Shown here one piece after another: positions 44,143 through 51,688 of a DNA stretch of 64,000 nt (position 1 is its first letter; each line of letters opens with the position of its first letter). Location: assembly GCA_964615375.1 (NCBI GenBank), contig CAZTOW010000025.1, positions 1 to 64,000 on the forward strand. Direction: 5' to 3'. A program made the translations under genes and the position numbers. The notes under the pieces are model-generated. The model was not told where the DNA came from and ran no database searches. It saw only the letters and a program-made list of their open reading frames with translations. This stretch comes from CAZKWG01 sp964615375. Its GTDB lineage: Bacteria > Myxococcota_A > UBA796 > CAZKWG01.

Positions 44143-44642
44143 CAGGGCGCTCCCTTCTCGGTGGAGGGGGGGGCCATCTCCGGGGCGGGCGGCGCCGCGG
44201 GGGGCGGCACCGGGGCCACGGCCAGCGCCTGGATCGCCCCGCGGATGCGCGCGTAGGTCGCGCAGCGGCAGAGGTTGGTCATCCAGGCGTCGATGTCCTG
44301 CTCGCTGGGGTTCGGGTTCTGGCTGAGCAGCGCGCTGGCCGCCATGAGCTGCCCCGACTGGCAGTAGCCGCACTGCGGGACCTGGTGCTCGATCCACGCC
44401 TTCTGGACGTGATGATTCAGGCCCTCGATGGTCGTGATCTTGCGCCCGACCACCGCCACCACGGGCATGACGCAGGTGCGGGTCGGCGTGCCGTCCAGGT
44501 GGACCGTGCACGCCCCGCACTGCCCCACCCCGCAGCCGAACTTCGTCCCCGTCATCCCCAGCACGTCGCGGAGCACCCAGAGGAGCGGCATGTCCTCGGG
44601 GACGTCCACGGTGCGTAGCTCACCGTTGACCTCGATCTCCAT
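44142..44642 (-). CDS. (2Fe-2S)-binding subunit of a molybdenum hydroxylase (IorA-like)
   Basis: A 166-residue protein with the plant-type cluster CGVGQCGAC plus a following Cys, and the second cluster CGYCQSGQLM / CRC. ATG 44642 is preferred over GTG 44645, since AGGAGG lies six bases upstream of the ATG. It lacks a signal and would be carried through Tat with the large subunit. The tail is Pro/Ala-rich (VPPPAAPPAPEMAPP), an unusual extension for this family. Translation is coupled on both sides by one-base overlaps. Confidence 0.93.
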   Translation of the reverse strand: MEIEVNGELRTVDVPEDMPLLWVLRDVLGMTGTKFGCGVGQCGACTVHLDGTPTRTCVMPVVAVVGRKITTIEGLNHHVQKAWIEHQVPQCGYCQSGQLMAASALLSQNPNPSEQDIDAWMTNLCRCATYARIRGAIQALAVAPVPPPAAPPAPEMAPPSTEKGAP

Positions 44643-45085
44643 CACAGCCTCCTCCGCATGGCGCGGTGTTGAATGCCCGCCTCGTCGAATTCCGGGCCCT
44701 CGGCCACGTAGCCGAGACGCTCGTAAAAGGGGACGACCTGCACCTGGGCGTTGAGCACGACCTCACCGAAGCCCTGGGCGCGCGCCTCGTCCTCCAGCGC
44801 GGACATCAGCAGGGCTCCCAGGCCCGTGCCCCGACACCGGGAGAGGACCGCCACGCGCTCGGCCTTGGCCAGCGTCCCCTTGCGGCGCAGGCGCGCCGTG
44901 CCCACAGGGACCCAGGCCCCCTCCTGCCAGAGCTCCGCCAGGAGGTGCGTGCACTGGTCGTCCAGCCCGTCCACCTCCAGATCTCGCGGGACCGCCTGCT
45001 CGTCGATGAAGACGACCTCGCGGATGGCGAAGGCCGCGCGCCGATCTTCAGGGCTGTCCACCAGGCGCACGCGCGCGTCGCTCAT
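44642..45085 (-). CDS. GNAT family N-acetyltransferase
   Basis: A 147-residue acetyltransferase. The acetyl-CoA-binding motif A is RVAVLSRCRGTGLGALLMSAL, and the C-terminal NAQVQVVPFYERLGYVAEGPEFDEAGI is typical of ElaA/YjcF-like GNATs. Its stop overlaps the start of the 2Fe-2S subunit gene (TGATG), making it the first gene of a three-gene coupled operon. The acetylated substrate is unknown. A six-codon leader ORF whose stop overlaps the start lies just upstream (45082-45102). Confidence 0.87.
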   Translation of the reverse strand: MSDARVRLVDSPEDRRAAFAIREVVFIDEQAVPRDLEVDGLDDQCTHLLAELWQEGAWVPVGTARLRRKGTLAKAERVAVLSRCRGTGLGALLMSALEDEARAQGFGEVVLNAQVQVVPFYERLGYVAEGPEFDEAGIQHRAMRRRL

Positions 45086-45102
45086 GAGCAGATCTCGGGC
45101 AT
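45082..45102 (-). CDS. Possible six-residue leader peptide of the GNAT gene
   Basis: ATG 45102 to TGA 45082 encodes MPEICS; the stop overlaps the GNAT ATG as ATGA. It lies within a 17-base tandem duplication (45084-45099 and 45101-45116, differing at one base), each copy of which carries the GAGATCTGC-N-CATG start region. It may be a coupling leader or simply a duplication artefact. Confidence 0.25.
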   Translation of the reverse strand: MPEICS

Positions 45103-45139
45103 GTGCAGATCTCGGGGGGAAGAAACCATAACCTGTTCC

Positions 45140-47092
45140 TTACACCGCGGTATCCTCGAGCTCGACCAGCAGCGCGCCCGCGTCCACCTGCTCCCCCAGC
45201 TGCGCGTGGACGGATCGCACCACCCCGGAGGCCATGGCGCGGAGCGGCTGCTCCATCTTCATGGCCTCCAGCACCACCAGCACGGCGCCGCGCTCCACCG
45301 CGTCGCCCACGCTCGCGCGCACCTGCACGACCCGCCCCGGCGTGGGCGCGCGCACGTGAAGCCCGGCCTCCTCCTCCCGATCCCGCGGGTCGGGGTGGTC
45401 CGGGAGCTGCTCCAGCAGCAGGCTCGCCTCAGGCGTGTGCACCCAGACGCGAGCCCCGTCTCGGGCCATCGGGAAGGCCCGGGTGAGCCCGTCGATCTCC
45501 AGCAGGAGTGGATCCGTGCCCAGGATCTGGACCACGACCCCGTCCACCTCCAGCCGCCGATCGTCCAGCGCCCGGTAGTGGAGCTCGCGCTCCTCCCCGC
45601 CCAGGGAGAGGCGCGCGCGCTGAGGGCGGAGCGGGTTGTTGCGCCAGCCCGAGGGCACCGACGGGAGCGGGTCGCGGGCCCGACGGGCGAGCCAGTCCTC
45701 CACCAGGGCCGCGATGGCCGCGTCGCGATCCCGCCCAGCGTCGACCGGCGTGCGCAGCGCCTCCGCGTGCTCATCCAGGAAGTGGGTGTGGATGTTACAC
45801 GCCTGGAATTCGGGGTGCTCCAGCACGCGGACCAGCTGACCGCGGTTGTTGGGCAGGCCCAGCGCCACACAGCGGGAGAGCCCGCGGGCGAGCCGGCGGC
45901 GGGCCTGCTCGCGGTCCTCCCCCCAGGCGACCAGCTTGGCCAGCAGTGGATCGTAGCGCGAGCCCACCACGTCCCCGCCCTCGAAGCCGCCGTCCACGCG
46001 CAGATCGGGGGGAGGCTCCCAGGCAAGCAGGGTCCCTGCCCCGGGCCGGTAGTCCTGATCGGGGTCCTCGGCATAGAGCCGCGCCTCGATGGCGTGCCCG
46101 CGCGCCGGGGGCGGGCCCTGGCGGAGCGCCGCCGGGAGGGGGGAGCCCTCCGCGATCTGGAGCTGTAACGCCACGAGATCGAGGCCGGTGATCAGCTCGG
46201 TGACCGGGTGCTCCACCTGGAGGCGCGTGTTCATCTCCAGGAAGAAGTGGCGCCCCTCCGGGTCGAGCACGAACTCCACCGTGCCCGCGCCCACGTAGCC
46301 CACCGCCTCGGCCGCGCGCACCGCGTCCGCGCAGAGTGCCGCGCGACGCTCGTCCTGGCCGTCGAAGGCGGGGCTCGGCGCCTCCTCGATCACCTTCTGG
46401 TGGCGGCGCTGGATGGAGCACTCGCGCTCCCAGAGGTGGATCGTGTGGCCGTGGCGGTCGGCCAGCACCTGCACCTCGACGTGGCGAGCGCGGGTGATGT
46501 AGCGCTCCAGGAAGACCGCGTCGTCGCCGAAGCTGGCCGCCGCGAGTCGCCGCGCCTCCTCCAGGGCCGCCTCCAGGGCCGCGGGCTCGCGGACCACGCG
46601 CATCCCCTTGCCTCCCCCGCCCGCGCTGGCCTTCACCAGCACCGGGAAGCCCACCGCCTCGGCCGCCGACATCAACTCCTGGTTGGTGCCCGCCTCCGTC
46701 CCGGGCACCACGGGCACGCCCCGCCCCCGCATCCGCGCCCGCGCCTCGGTCTTGCTGCCCATGGCGGTGATGGCGTCTGGCGGAGGCCCCACCCAGACCA
46801 GCCCCGCCTCCAGCACCGTGGCCGCGAAGTCGGCGTTCTCCGACAGGAAGCCGTAGCCCGGGTGGACCGCGTCCGCGCCCGCCTTCAGCGCCGCGCCCAC
46901 GATGGCCCGCCCGTCCAGGTAGGAGGGCACCCTCAACGCCAGGTCGCCATCGCGCAGGTGACGCGCGCCCTCGTCCTCGGGCGTGTAGATCATGCACACC
47001 CGCAGCCCGCGCGCCCGCGCGCTGCGCGCGATCCGGCGGGCGATCTCGCCGCGGTTGGCGATGGCCAGCGTGTTTATGCTCTTGTAACGCAT
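45140..47092 (-). CDS. Acyl-CoA carboxylase alpha subunit (biotin carboxylase plus BCCP)
   Basis: A 650-residue protein. The N-terminal biotin carboxylase domain includes LAIANRGEIARRIARSAR, the ATP-grasp GGGGKGMRVV, and the EMNTRLQVEHPVTELITGLDLV signature. After a linker, a C-terminal biotinyl domain carries VLEAMKMEQPLRAMASG with the biotinylated Lys. It carboxylates biotin for the adjacent carboxyltransferase subunit (12 bases upstream). Acyl specificity (acetyl, propionyl, methylcrotonyl) cannot be told from this subunit. Start ATG 47092 gives the family's canonical N-terminus. Confidence 0.93.
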   Translation of the reverse strand: MRYKSINTLAIANRGEIARRIARSARARGLRVCMIYTPEDEGARHLRDGDLALRVPSYLDGRAIVGAALKAGADAVHPGYGFLSENADFAATVLEAGLVWVGPPPDAITAMGSKTEARARMRGRGVPVVPGTEAGTNQELMSAAEAVGFPVLVKASAGGGGKGMRVVREPAALEAALEEARRLAAASFGDDAVFLERYITRARHVEVQVLADRHGHTIHLWERECSIQRRHQKVIEEAPSPAFDGQDERRAALCADAVRAAEAVGYVGAGTVEFVLDPEGRHFFLEMNTRLQVEHPVTELITGLDLVALQLQIAEGSPLPAALRQGPPPARGHAIEARLYAEDPDQDYRPGAGTLLAWEPPPDLRVDGGFEGGDVVGSRYDPLLAKLVAWGEDREQARRRLARGLSRCVALGLPNNRGQLVRVLEHPEFQACNIHTHFLDEHAEALRTPVDAGRDRDAAIAALVEDWLARRARDPLPSVPSGWRNNPLRPQRARLSLGGEERELHYRALDDRRLEVDGVVVQILGTDPLLLEIDGLTRAFPMARDGARVWVHTPEASLLLEQLPDHPDPRDREEEAGLHVRAPTPGRVVQVRASVGDAVERGAVLVVLEAMKMEQPLRAMASGVVRSVHAQLGEQVDAGALLVELEDTAV

Positions 47093-47104
47093 GTTACACC
47101 GGCC

Positions 47105-48697
47105 TCAGTGACGGAAGACGCCCCAGGACGTCGTGCCCTGGAACGGCGCGTGGTGGCAGACGGCCAGCGAGAGGCCCAGCACGGTGCGGGTGTCGGCCGG
47201 GTCGATGATCCCGTCGTCCCAGAGCCGGGCGCTCGCGTACCAGGCGGTGCTCTCCATCTCGATCTTCACCCGGACGAACTCCTTCATGCTGGAGAGCTGC
47301 TCCTCGTCCACCGGGCGCCCGCCGCGCGCCGCCGCCTGACGCTTGATGAGGTCCAGCACGCCCGCGAGCTGCTCGCCCCCCATCACGGCGATGCGGTGGT
47401 TCGGCCAGGAGTACAGGAAGCGCGGCCGGTAGGCCCGCCCGCACATGGCGTAGTTCCCCGCCCCGTAGCTCGCGCCGATCATCAGCGTGATCGCCGGCAC
47501 CGTCGAGTTGCTGACGGCGTCGATCATCTTGGCGCCCGCCCGGATGATGCCCTCCTGCTCCACCTTGCGGCCCACCATGAAGCCCGTGATGTTCTGCAGG
47601 AAGACCAGCGGGATGTTCTGCTGGTTGCACAGCGCGATGAACTGCGCGCCCTTGTTCGCGCTCTCGGAGAACAGGGCGCCGTCGTTGCCCAGGATGCCCA
47701 CCGGGAAGCCCAGGATCCGCGCGAAGCCCGTCACCAGCGTGGGCCCGTAGAGGGGCTTGAACTCCTGGAAGCGGCTCCCGTCCACGACGCGCGCGATCAC
47801 CTCGCGCACGGGGAAGGGCACGCGCACGTCCGCGCTGGCCACCCCGCGCAGCTCGGAGGGGTCGTAGAGCGGCTCCTCCACCGCTCCCCGCCCCTGCAGG
47901 CGGGCGAGCCCGAGCCCGCTCACCAGGTTGCGCCCGAGGCGGATGGCGTCCGGCTCGTCCTCGGCCAGCAGGTCGCAGAGCCCGCTCTGGCGCGCGTGCA
48001 TCTCCGCGCCGCCCAGCGTCTCCTCGTCCACCTCCTCGCCCGTCGCCATCTTCACCAGCGGCGGCCCCGCCAGGAAGACCTGGGCCTGGCGCCGCACCAT
48101 CACCGTGTAGTCGCTCATGCCCGGGATGTAGGCCCCGCCCGCCGTGGACGAGCCGAAGACCAGGCAGATCGTGGGCGTGCGCTGCTCGCTGCGGCGCGTG
48201 AGATCGCGGAAGCCCCGGCCGCCGGGCACGAAGATGCGCGCCTGGTTCGGCAGGTCCGCCCCCGCGCTCTCGATCAGGCTGATCCCGCAGAGCCGGTTCT
48301 CGTCGGCGATCTCGGCGAGGCGGTTGCTCTTCAGCACCCCCGACTCGCTCACCGCCCCGCCCTGCAGGGTCGCGTCGCTGGCCGTGATCAGGCAGGGGAC
48401 GCCGTGAACCAGCCCGATGCCGCCCACCAGGCCCGCGCCCGGCGTGCCCTCGTCCACCTCCAGCCCCGCCAGCGGAGCCAGCTCCAGGAAGAAGCTGTCG
48501 CGGTCCAGCAGCTGCTCCACCCGCTCGCGCGGCGCCAGCTTCCCTCGCTCCAGGTGGCGGGCCATGTACTTCGGCCCTCCCCCGGCGCGGGCGCGAGCGA
48601 GCTCGCGGCTCAGGCGCGCGAGCTGCTCCTCCATCGCCTGCTGGTTGTGGCGGAAGGTGTCGGAGCGGGGGTCGATGGTCGAGCGGAGCGGGGTCAC
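47105..48697 (-). CDS. Acyl-CoA carboxylase carboxyltransferase (beta) subunit
   Basis: A 530-residue protein of the methylcrotonyl/propionyl-CoA carboxylase beta family. Landmarks: RGKLAPRERVEQLLDRDSFF, ITASDATLQGGAVSESGVLK, VFGSSTAGGAYIPGMSDY and a second crotonase-like half with GASYGAGNYAMCGRAYRP. GTG 48697 is chosen because it matches the family N-terminus (TPLRSTIDPRSDTFRHNQ); the extension to 48757 would overlap the divergent Uma2 gene. No other leucine-degradation genes are nearby, so the MCC assignment is unsafe. Together with the alpha subunit it forms a complete carboxylase. Confidence 0.9.
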   Translation of the reverse strand: MTPLRSTIDPRSDTFRHNQQAMEEQLARLSRELARARAGGGPKYMARHLERGKLAPRERVEQLLDRDSFFLELAPLAGLEVDEGTPGAGLVGGIGLVHGVPCLITASDATLQGGAVSESGVLKSNRLAEIADENRLCGISLIESAGADLPNQARIFVPGGRGFRDLTRRSEQRTPTICLVFGSSTAGGAYIPGMSDYTVMVRRQAQVFLAGPPLVKMATGEEVDEETLGGAEMHARQSGLCDLLAEDEPDAIRLGRNLVSGLGLARLQGRGAVEEPLYDPSELRGVASADVRVPFPVREVIARVVDGSRFQEFKPLYGPTLVTGFARILGFPVGILGNDGALFSESANKGAQFIALCNQQNIPLVFLQNITGFMVGRKVEQEGIIRAGAKMIDAVSNSTVPAITLMIGASYGAGNYAMCGRAYRPRFLYSWPNHRIAVMGGEQLAGVLDLIKRQAAARGGRPVDEEQLSSMKEFVRVKIEMESTAWYASARLWDDGIIDPADTRTVLGLSLAVCHHAPFQGTTSWGVFRH

Positions 48698-48704
48698 CGG
48701 CCAG

Positions 48705-48710
48705 AGATAA
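48705..48710 (-). promoter_or_regulatory. Candidate -10 box (TTATCT) for the carboxylase beta gene
   Basis: Within GAGGTTATCTCTGG on the minus strand, TTATCT ends eight bases before GTG 48697. It is another instance of the GGTTA(A/T) element seen ahead of several genes, and would give a nearly leaderless message. On the plus strand TATACT (48733-48738) is a possible -10 for the divergent Uma2 gene. Confidence 0.3.
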
Positions 48711-48755
48711 CCTCGCCGCGGAGCGGGCGGGATATACTCAGGGGGTGAGGATCGC

Positions 48756-49343
48756 ATGGCCCTGGCGCAGAAGACGGATCGGCTGAGCTACGCGGAGTAC
48801 CTGGAGATGGAGCGGGTGTCCGAGGAGCGGCACACGTTCTGGGATGGGGAGATCTTCGCGATGGCGGGGGGGAGCTGGAATCACTCCCTGCTGGAGACGC
48901 GGATCAGCGCGCTGCTCGTGGGGGCGCTCGAGGGGCGACCCTGCCGCGCGCTGAACGGGAACCGCAGGCTGCGCTCACCCCAGCTCTCCGATCGGGCGGT
49001 ATACCCCGACGTCTCGGTGATCTGCGGCAAGAACCAGCCCCACCCCGACGACCCCGACGCCAGCACCAACCCCGTGGTCGTCATCGAGGTCCTCTCGCCC
49101 ACGACCGAGCAGTTCGACCGGGGCAAGAAGTTCGCCTACTACCGCACCTTCCCCTCGCTCCGGTCCTATGTCCTGGTCTACCAGGACGAGGTCACCGTCG
49201 AGCACTTCTCCCGCGACGGCGAGCTGTGGACCTTCCGGCCCCTGGGCCGCGGGATGACGCTCCACCTCCAGGAGTTGGAGGTACAACTCCTGGTGGATGA
49301 GATCTACCAGGACACGGAGCTTCTCGCGCCCGCGGCGGGCTGA
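48756..49343 (+). CDS. Uma2 family (DUF820) nuclease-like protein
   Basis: A 195-residue protein of the Uma2 family: SYAEYLEMERVSEERHTFWDGEIFAMAGGSW near the N-terminus, YPDVSVIC and VVVIEVLSPTTEQFDRGKKFAYYR with the Asp, Glu and Lys of a PD-(D/E)xK-like site, then SLRSYVLVYQDE. A GTGAGG site precedes the ATG. It is divergent from the carboxylase and convergent with the TPR gene (two bases between stops). It is a second, shorter paralogue of the Uma2 protein at 41225. Family function is unknown. Confidence 0.88.
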   Translation: MALAQKTDRLSYAEYLEMERVSEERHTFWDGEIFAMAGGSWNHSLLETRISALLVGALEGRPCRALNGNRRLRSPQLSDRAVYPDVSVICGKNQPHPDDPDASTNPVVVIEVLSPTTEQFDRGKKFAYYRTFPSLRSYVLVYQDEVTVEHFSRDGELWTFRPLGRGMTLHLQELEVQLLVDEIYQDTELLAPAAG

Positions 49344-49345
49344 GC

Positions 49346-51688
49346 TCAGGTCTCGGGGAGGTCGGCGAGGCGGGACTCGAAGGACCTGGGGAGATCGCGG
49401 TGCTTCGGGATGTCGGGGAACGCGCGAGCCAGGATCCGGGCCAGGTCGAGGCCCTCCTGATAGCGGCGACGGGCGTCAGCGGAGCGGCCGAGGGCACGGT
49501 CGGCGCGCCCGAGCCTCTCCAGGGAGAGGGCGAGATCGCGGAGAGTCTCTGGGGTCTCGCCCTGGCGGCGGAGGAGCTCGCGGCGGAGTACGAGGCTCTC
49601 CTGGTACGAAGCCTCCGCCTCCTCCCAACGGCCCTGCGCGGCCCACACATCCCCCACCCTGTCCAACGACACGCTCAGATCCCGCAAAGATGTCAGCGTC
49701 TCTTGACGCGAAAGGAGCTCGCGGCTCAGCGACAAACTCTCCCGGTATGAGACCTCCGCCTCCTCCCAACGACCCTGCGCAACCTGCATGTCCCCCACCC
49801 TTTCCAACGACACGCTCAGGTCCCGCAGCGACTCCACGGTCTCCTGGCGCGACACCAGCGCTCGGCTCAGGGACAGGCTCTCCCGGAACGAGATCTCCGC
49901 CTCCTCCCAATGGCCCTGCGCAACCTGCACGTCCCCGACCTTGTTGAGCGACACGCTCAGGCCCCGCAGCGACCCCGGCGTCTCCTGGCGAGACACCAAC
50001 CCGCGGCGAATCGACAGGCTTTCCCGGTATGAAGCCTCCGCCTCCTCCCACCGACCCCGCGAAACCAACATATACCCCACCCTGTCCAACGACACGCTCA
50101 GGTCCCGCAGCGACTCCACGGTCTCCTGGCGCGACACCAACCCGCGGCGAAGCGACAGACTCTCCCGGTACGAAGCCTCCGCCTCCTCCCACCGACCCTG
50201 CGCAACCAACACATCCCCCACCCTGTCCAACGACACGCTCAGGTCCCGCAGCGACCCCGCGGTTTCCTGGCGCAATGCCAGCGCGCGGCGAAGCGAAAGG
50301 CTCTCCCGGTACGAGACCTCCGCCTCCTCCCACCGACCCCGCGAAACCTGCACGTCCCCGACCTTGTTGAGCGACACGCTCAGGTCCCGCAGCGACTCCG
50401 GCGTCTCCTGACGCGACACCAACGCGCGGCGAAGCGACAGGCTCTCCCGGTACGAGATCTCCGCCTCCTCCCAACGTCCCTGCGCAACCTGCACATCCCC
50501 CACCCTGTCCAATGACACGCCCAGGTCCCACAGCGACTCCGGCGTCTCCTGACGCGACACCAACGCGCGGCAAAGCGACAAGCTCTCCCGGTATGAGACC
50601 TCCGCCTCCTCCCAACGTCCCTGCGCAACCTGCACATCCCCCACCCTGTCCAACGACACGCTCAGGTCCCGCAGCGACTCCGGCGTCTCCTGGCGAGACA
50701 CCAACCCGCGGCGAAGCGACAGACTCTCTCGGTACGAGAGCTCCGCCTCTTCCCAACGGCCCTGCGCAACCTGCACATCCCCCACCCTGTCCAACGACAC
50801 GCTCAGGTCCCGCAGCGACTCCGGCGTCTCCTGGCGAGACACCAACCCGCGGCGAAGCGACAGACTCTCTCGGTACGAGAGCTCCGCCTCTTCCCAACGG
50901 CCCTGCGCAACCTGCACATCCCCCAGTTCGTCCAGCGCCACGCTCAGGTCCCGGAGCGACCCATCATCCTCCTCCCGCGCCAACGCCCTCGCCAGCACCA
51001 GGCACCGCCCCGCCACCTCCTCCGCCTCCCTCACGCGCCCCGCGCGCATCAGCGCCTTGAGGGCCCGCCTTCCAGCCCAAAGGACCCCCGCCGCCTCCCG
51101 CTCGCGCACCCGCTCCCACTCCGCCAGCGCCAGCACACCCTCTTCGTCCAGAGGGAGCGGTCCCGGGGCTGCATCCTCTACCATGGGTTCTACCCCTGGC
51201 GCCTGCGAGCTCACCCAGTCGCCCACCTCCACCGTCAGCTCTCGGATCGCGAACAGGTCCGGCGCCAGCTCTCGCACCCGCACCCGCTCGGACAGGGGCC
51301 AGCAGAGCAGGAGCGGGCGCCCGTTCGCGCGCAGAGCCTCCCGACGTTCGTTCAGACGCAGCAGGAAGTGATCGCGCTCGCGCCGCCACCCCTCCTCCCG
51401 CAGCCGGCTGAGATCCACCCACAATGGTATCGATAGCGTCTGCCCGTGCTCGCTCGGCGCCACCAACCGAGGCAGCAGCTCCTCCACCAGCTCCTCCGGG
51501 CGACGCCAGGTGAAGACCTCGAGCCCGCTCACCCGCAGCCGGTAGTGCTCCGCGACGCGCTCGCGCAGCGCGTCCAGGGTCGGACCGTGGTCGCTCAGCA
51601 GCAGGACGAAGCTGAATCCCTCGCTCCACTGGAGGTGGGTCCGCAGGCGCTCCCAGGCGCGCTCCCCCTCGGGCCCGAGCCCGATCAA
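49346..51688 (-). CDS. TPR-repeat protein with N-terminal STAND-like domain
   Basis: A 780-residue protein. Residues about 1-170 form an alpha/beta region ending in RPLLLCWPLSERVRVRELAPDLFAIREL, resembling P-loop-less N-terminal domains that precede TPR arrays in other bacterial proteins. Residues 255-725 hold ten 47-residue repeats of the type VGDVQVAQGRWEEAE-x-SYRESLSL (TPR/MalT-like), then a degenerate eleventh. Start TTG 51688 overlaps the stop of the upstream ATPase (51685-51687). The pair probably forms one functional unit in which the ATPase acts and the TPR protein scaffolds or senses. Confidence 0.78.
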   Translation of the reverse strand: MIGLGPEGERAWERLRTHLQWSEGFSFVLLLSDHGPTLDALRERVAEHYRLRVSGLEVFTWRRPEELVEELLPRLVAPSEHGQTLSIPLWVDLSRLREEGWRRERDHFLLRLNERREALRANGRPLLLCWPLSERVRVRELAPDLFAIRELTVEVGDWVSSQAPGVEPMVEDAAPGPLPLDEEGVLALAEWERVREREAAGVLWAGRRALKALMRAGRVREAEEVAGRCLVLARALAREEDDGSLRDLSVALDELGDVQVAQGRWEEAELSYRESLSLRRGLVSRQETPESLRDLSVSLDRVGDVQVAQGRWEEAELSYRESLSLRRGLVSRQETPESLRDLSVSLDRVGDVQVAQGRWEEAEVSYRESLSLCRALVSRQETPESLWDLGVSLDRVGDVQVAQGRWEEAEISYRESLSLRRALVSRQETPESLRDLSVSLNKVGDVQVSRGRWEEAEVSYRESLSLRRALALRQETAGSLRDLSVSLDRVGDVLVAQGRWEEAEASYRESLSLRRGLVSRQETVESLRDLSVSLDRVGYMLVSRGRWEEAEASYRESLSIRRGLVSRQETPGSLRGLSVSLNKVGDVQVAQGHWEEAEISFRESLSLSRALVSRQETVESLRDLSVSLERVGDMQVAQGRWEEAEVSYRESLSLSRELLSRQETLTSLRDLSVSLDRVGDVWAAQGRWEEAEASYQESLVLRRELLRRQGETPETLRDLALSLERLGRADRALGRSADARRRYQEGLDLARILARAFPDIPKHRDLPRSFESRLADLPET
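49514..50926 (-). repeat. Ten tandem 141-bp coding repeats in the TPR gene
   Basis: Units of 141 bases (the last 144) repeat in frame with very high identity. Units 1 and 2 (50786-50926 and 50645-50785) are identical for almost their entire length, differing essentially in the first codon (Leu versus Val). The similarity at synonymous sites points to recent expansion or gene conversion. Confidence 0.92.

Noticed and set aside
45140..48697. Leucine degradation cluster (methylcrotonyl-CoA carboxylase)
   Set aside because: Only the two carboxylase subunits are present; no isovaleryl-CoA dehydrogenase, methylglutaconyl hydratase or lyase is adjacent, so the acyl specificity is left open.
49476..50897. 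Gly-rich repetitive frame and CRISPR-like periodicity in this region
   Set aside because: The 141-base period is the in-frame TPR repeat read in another frame; there are no short direct repeats with unique spacers.
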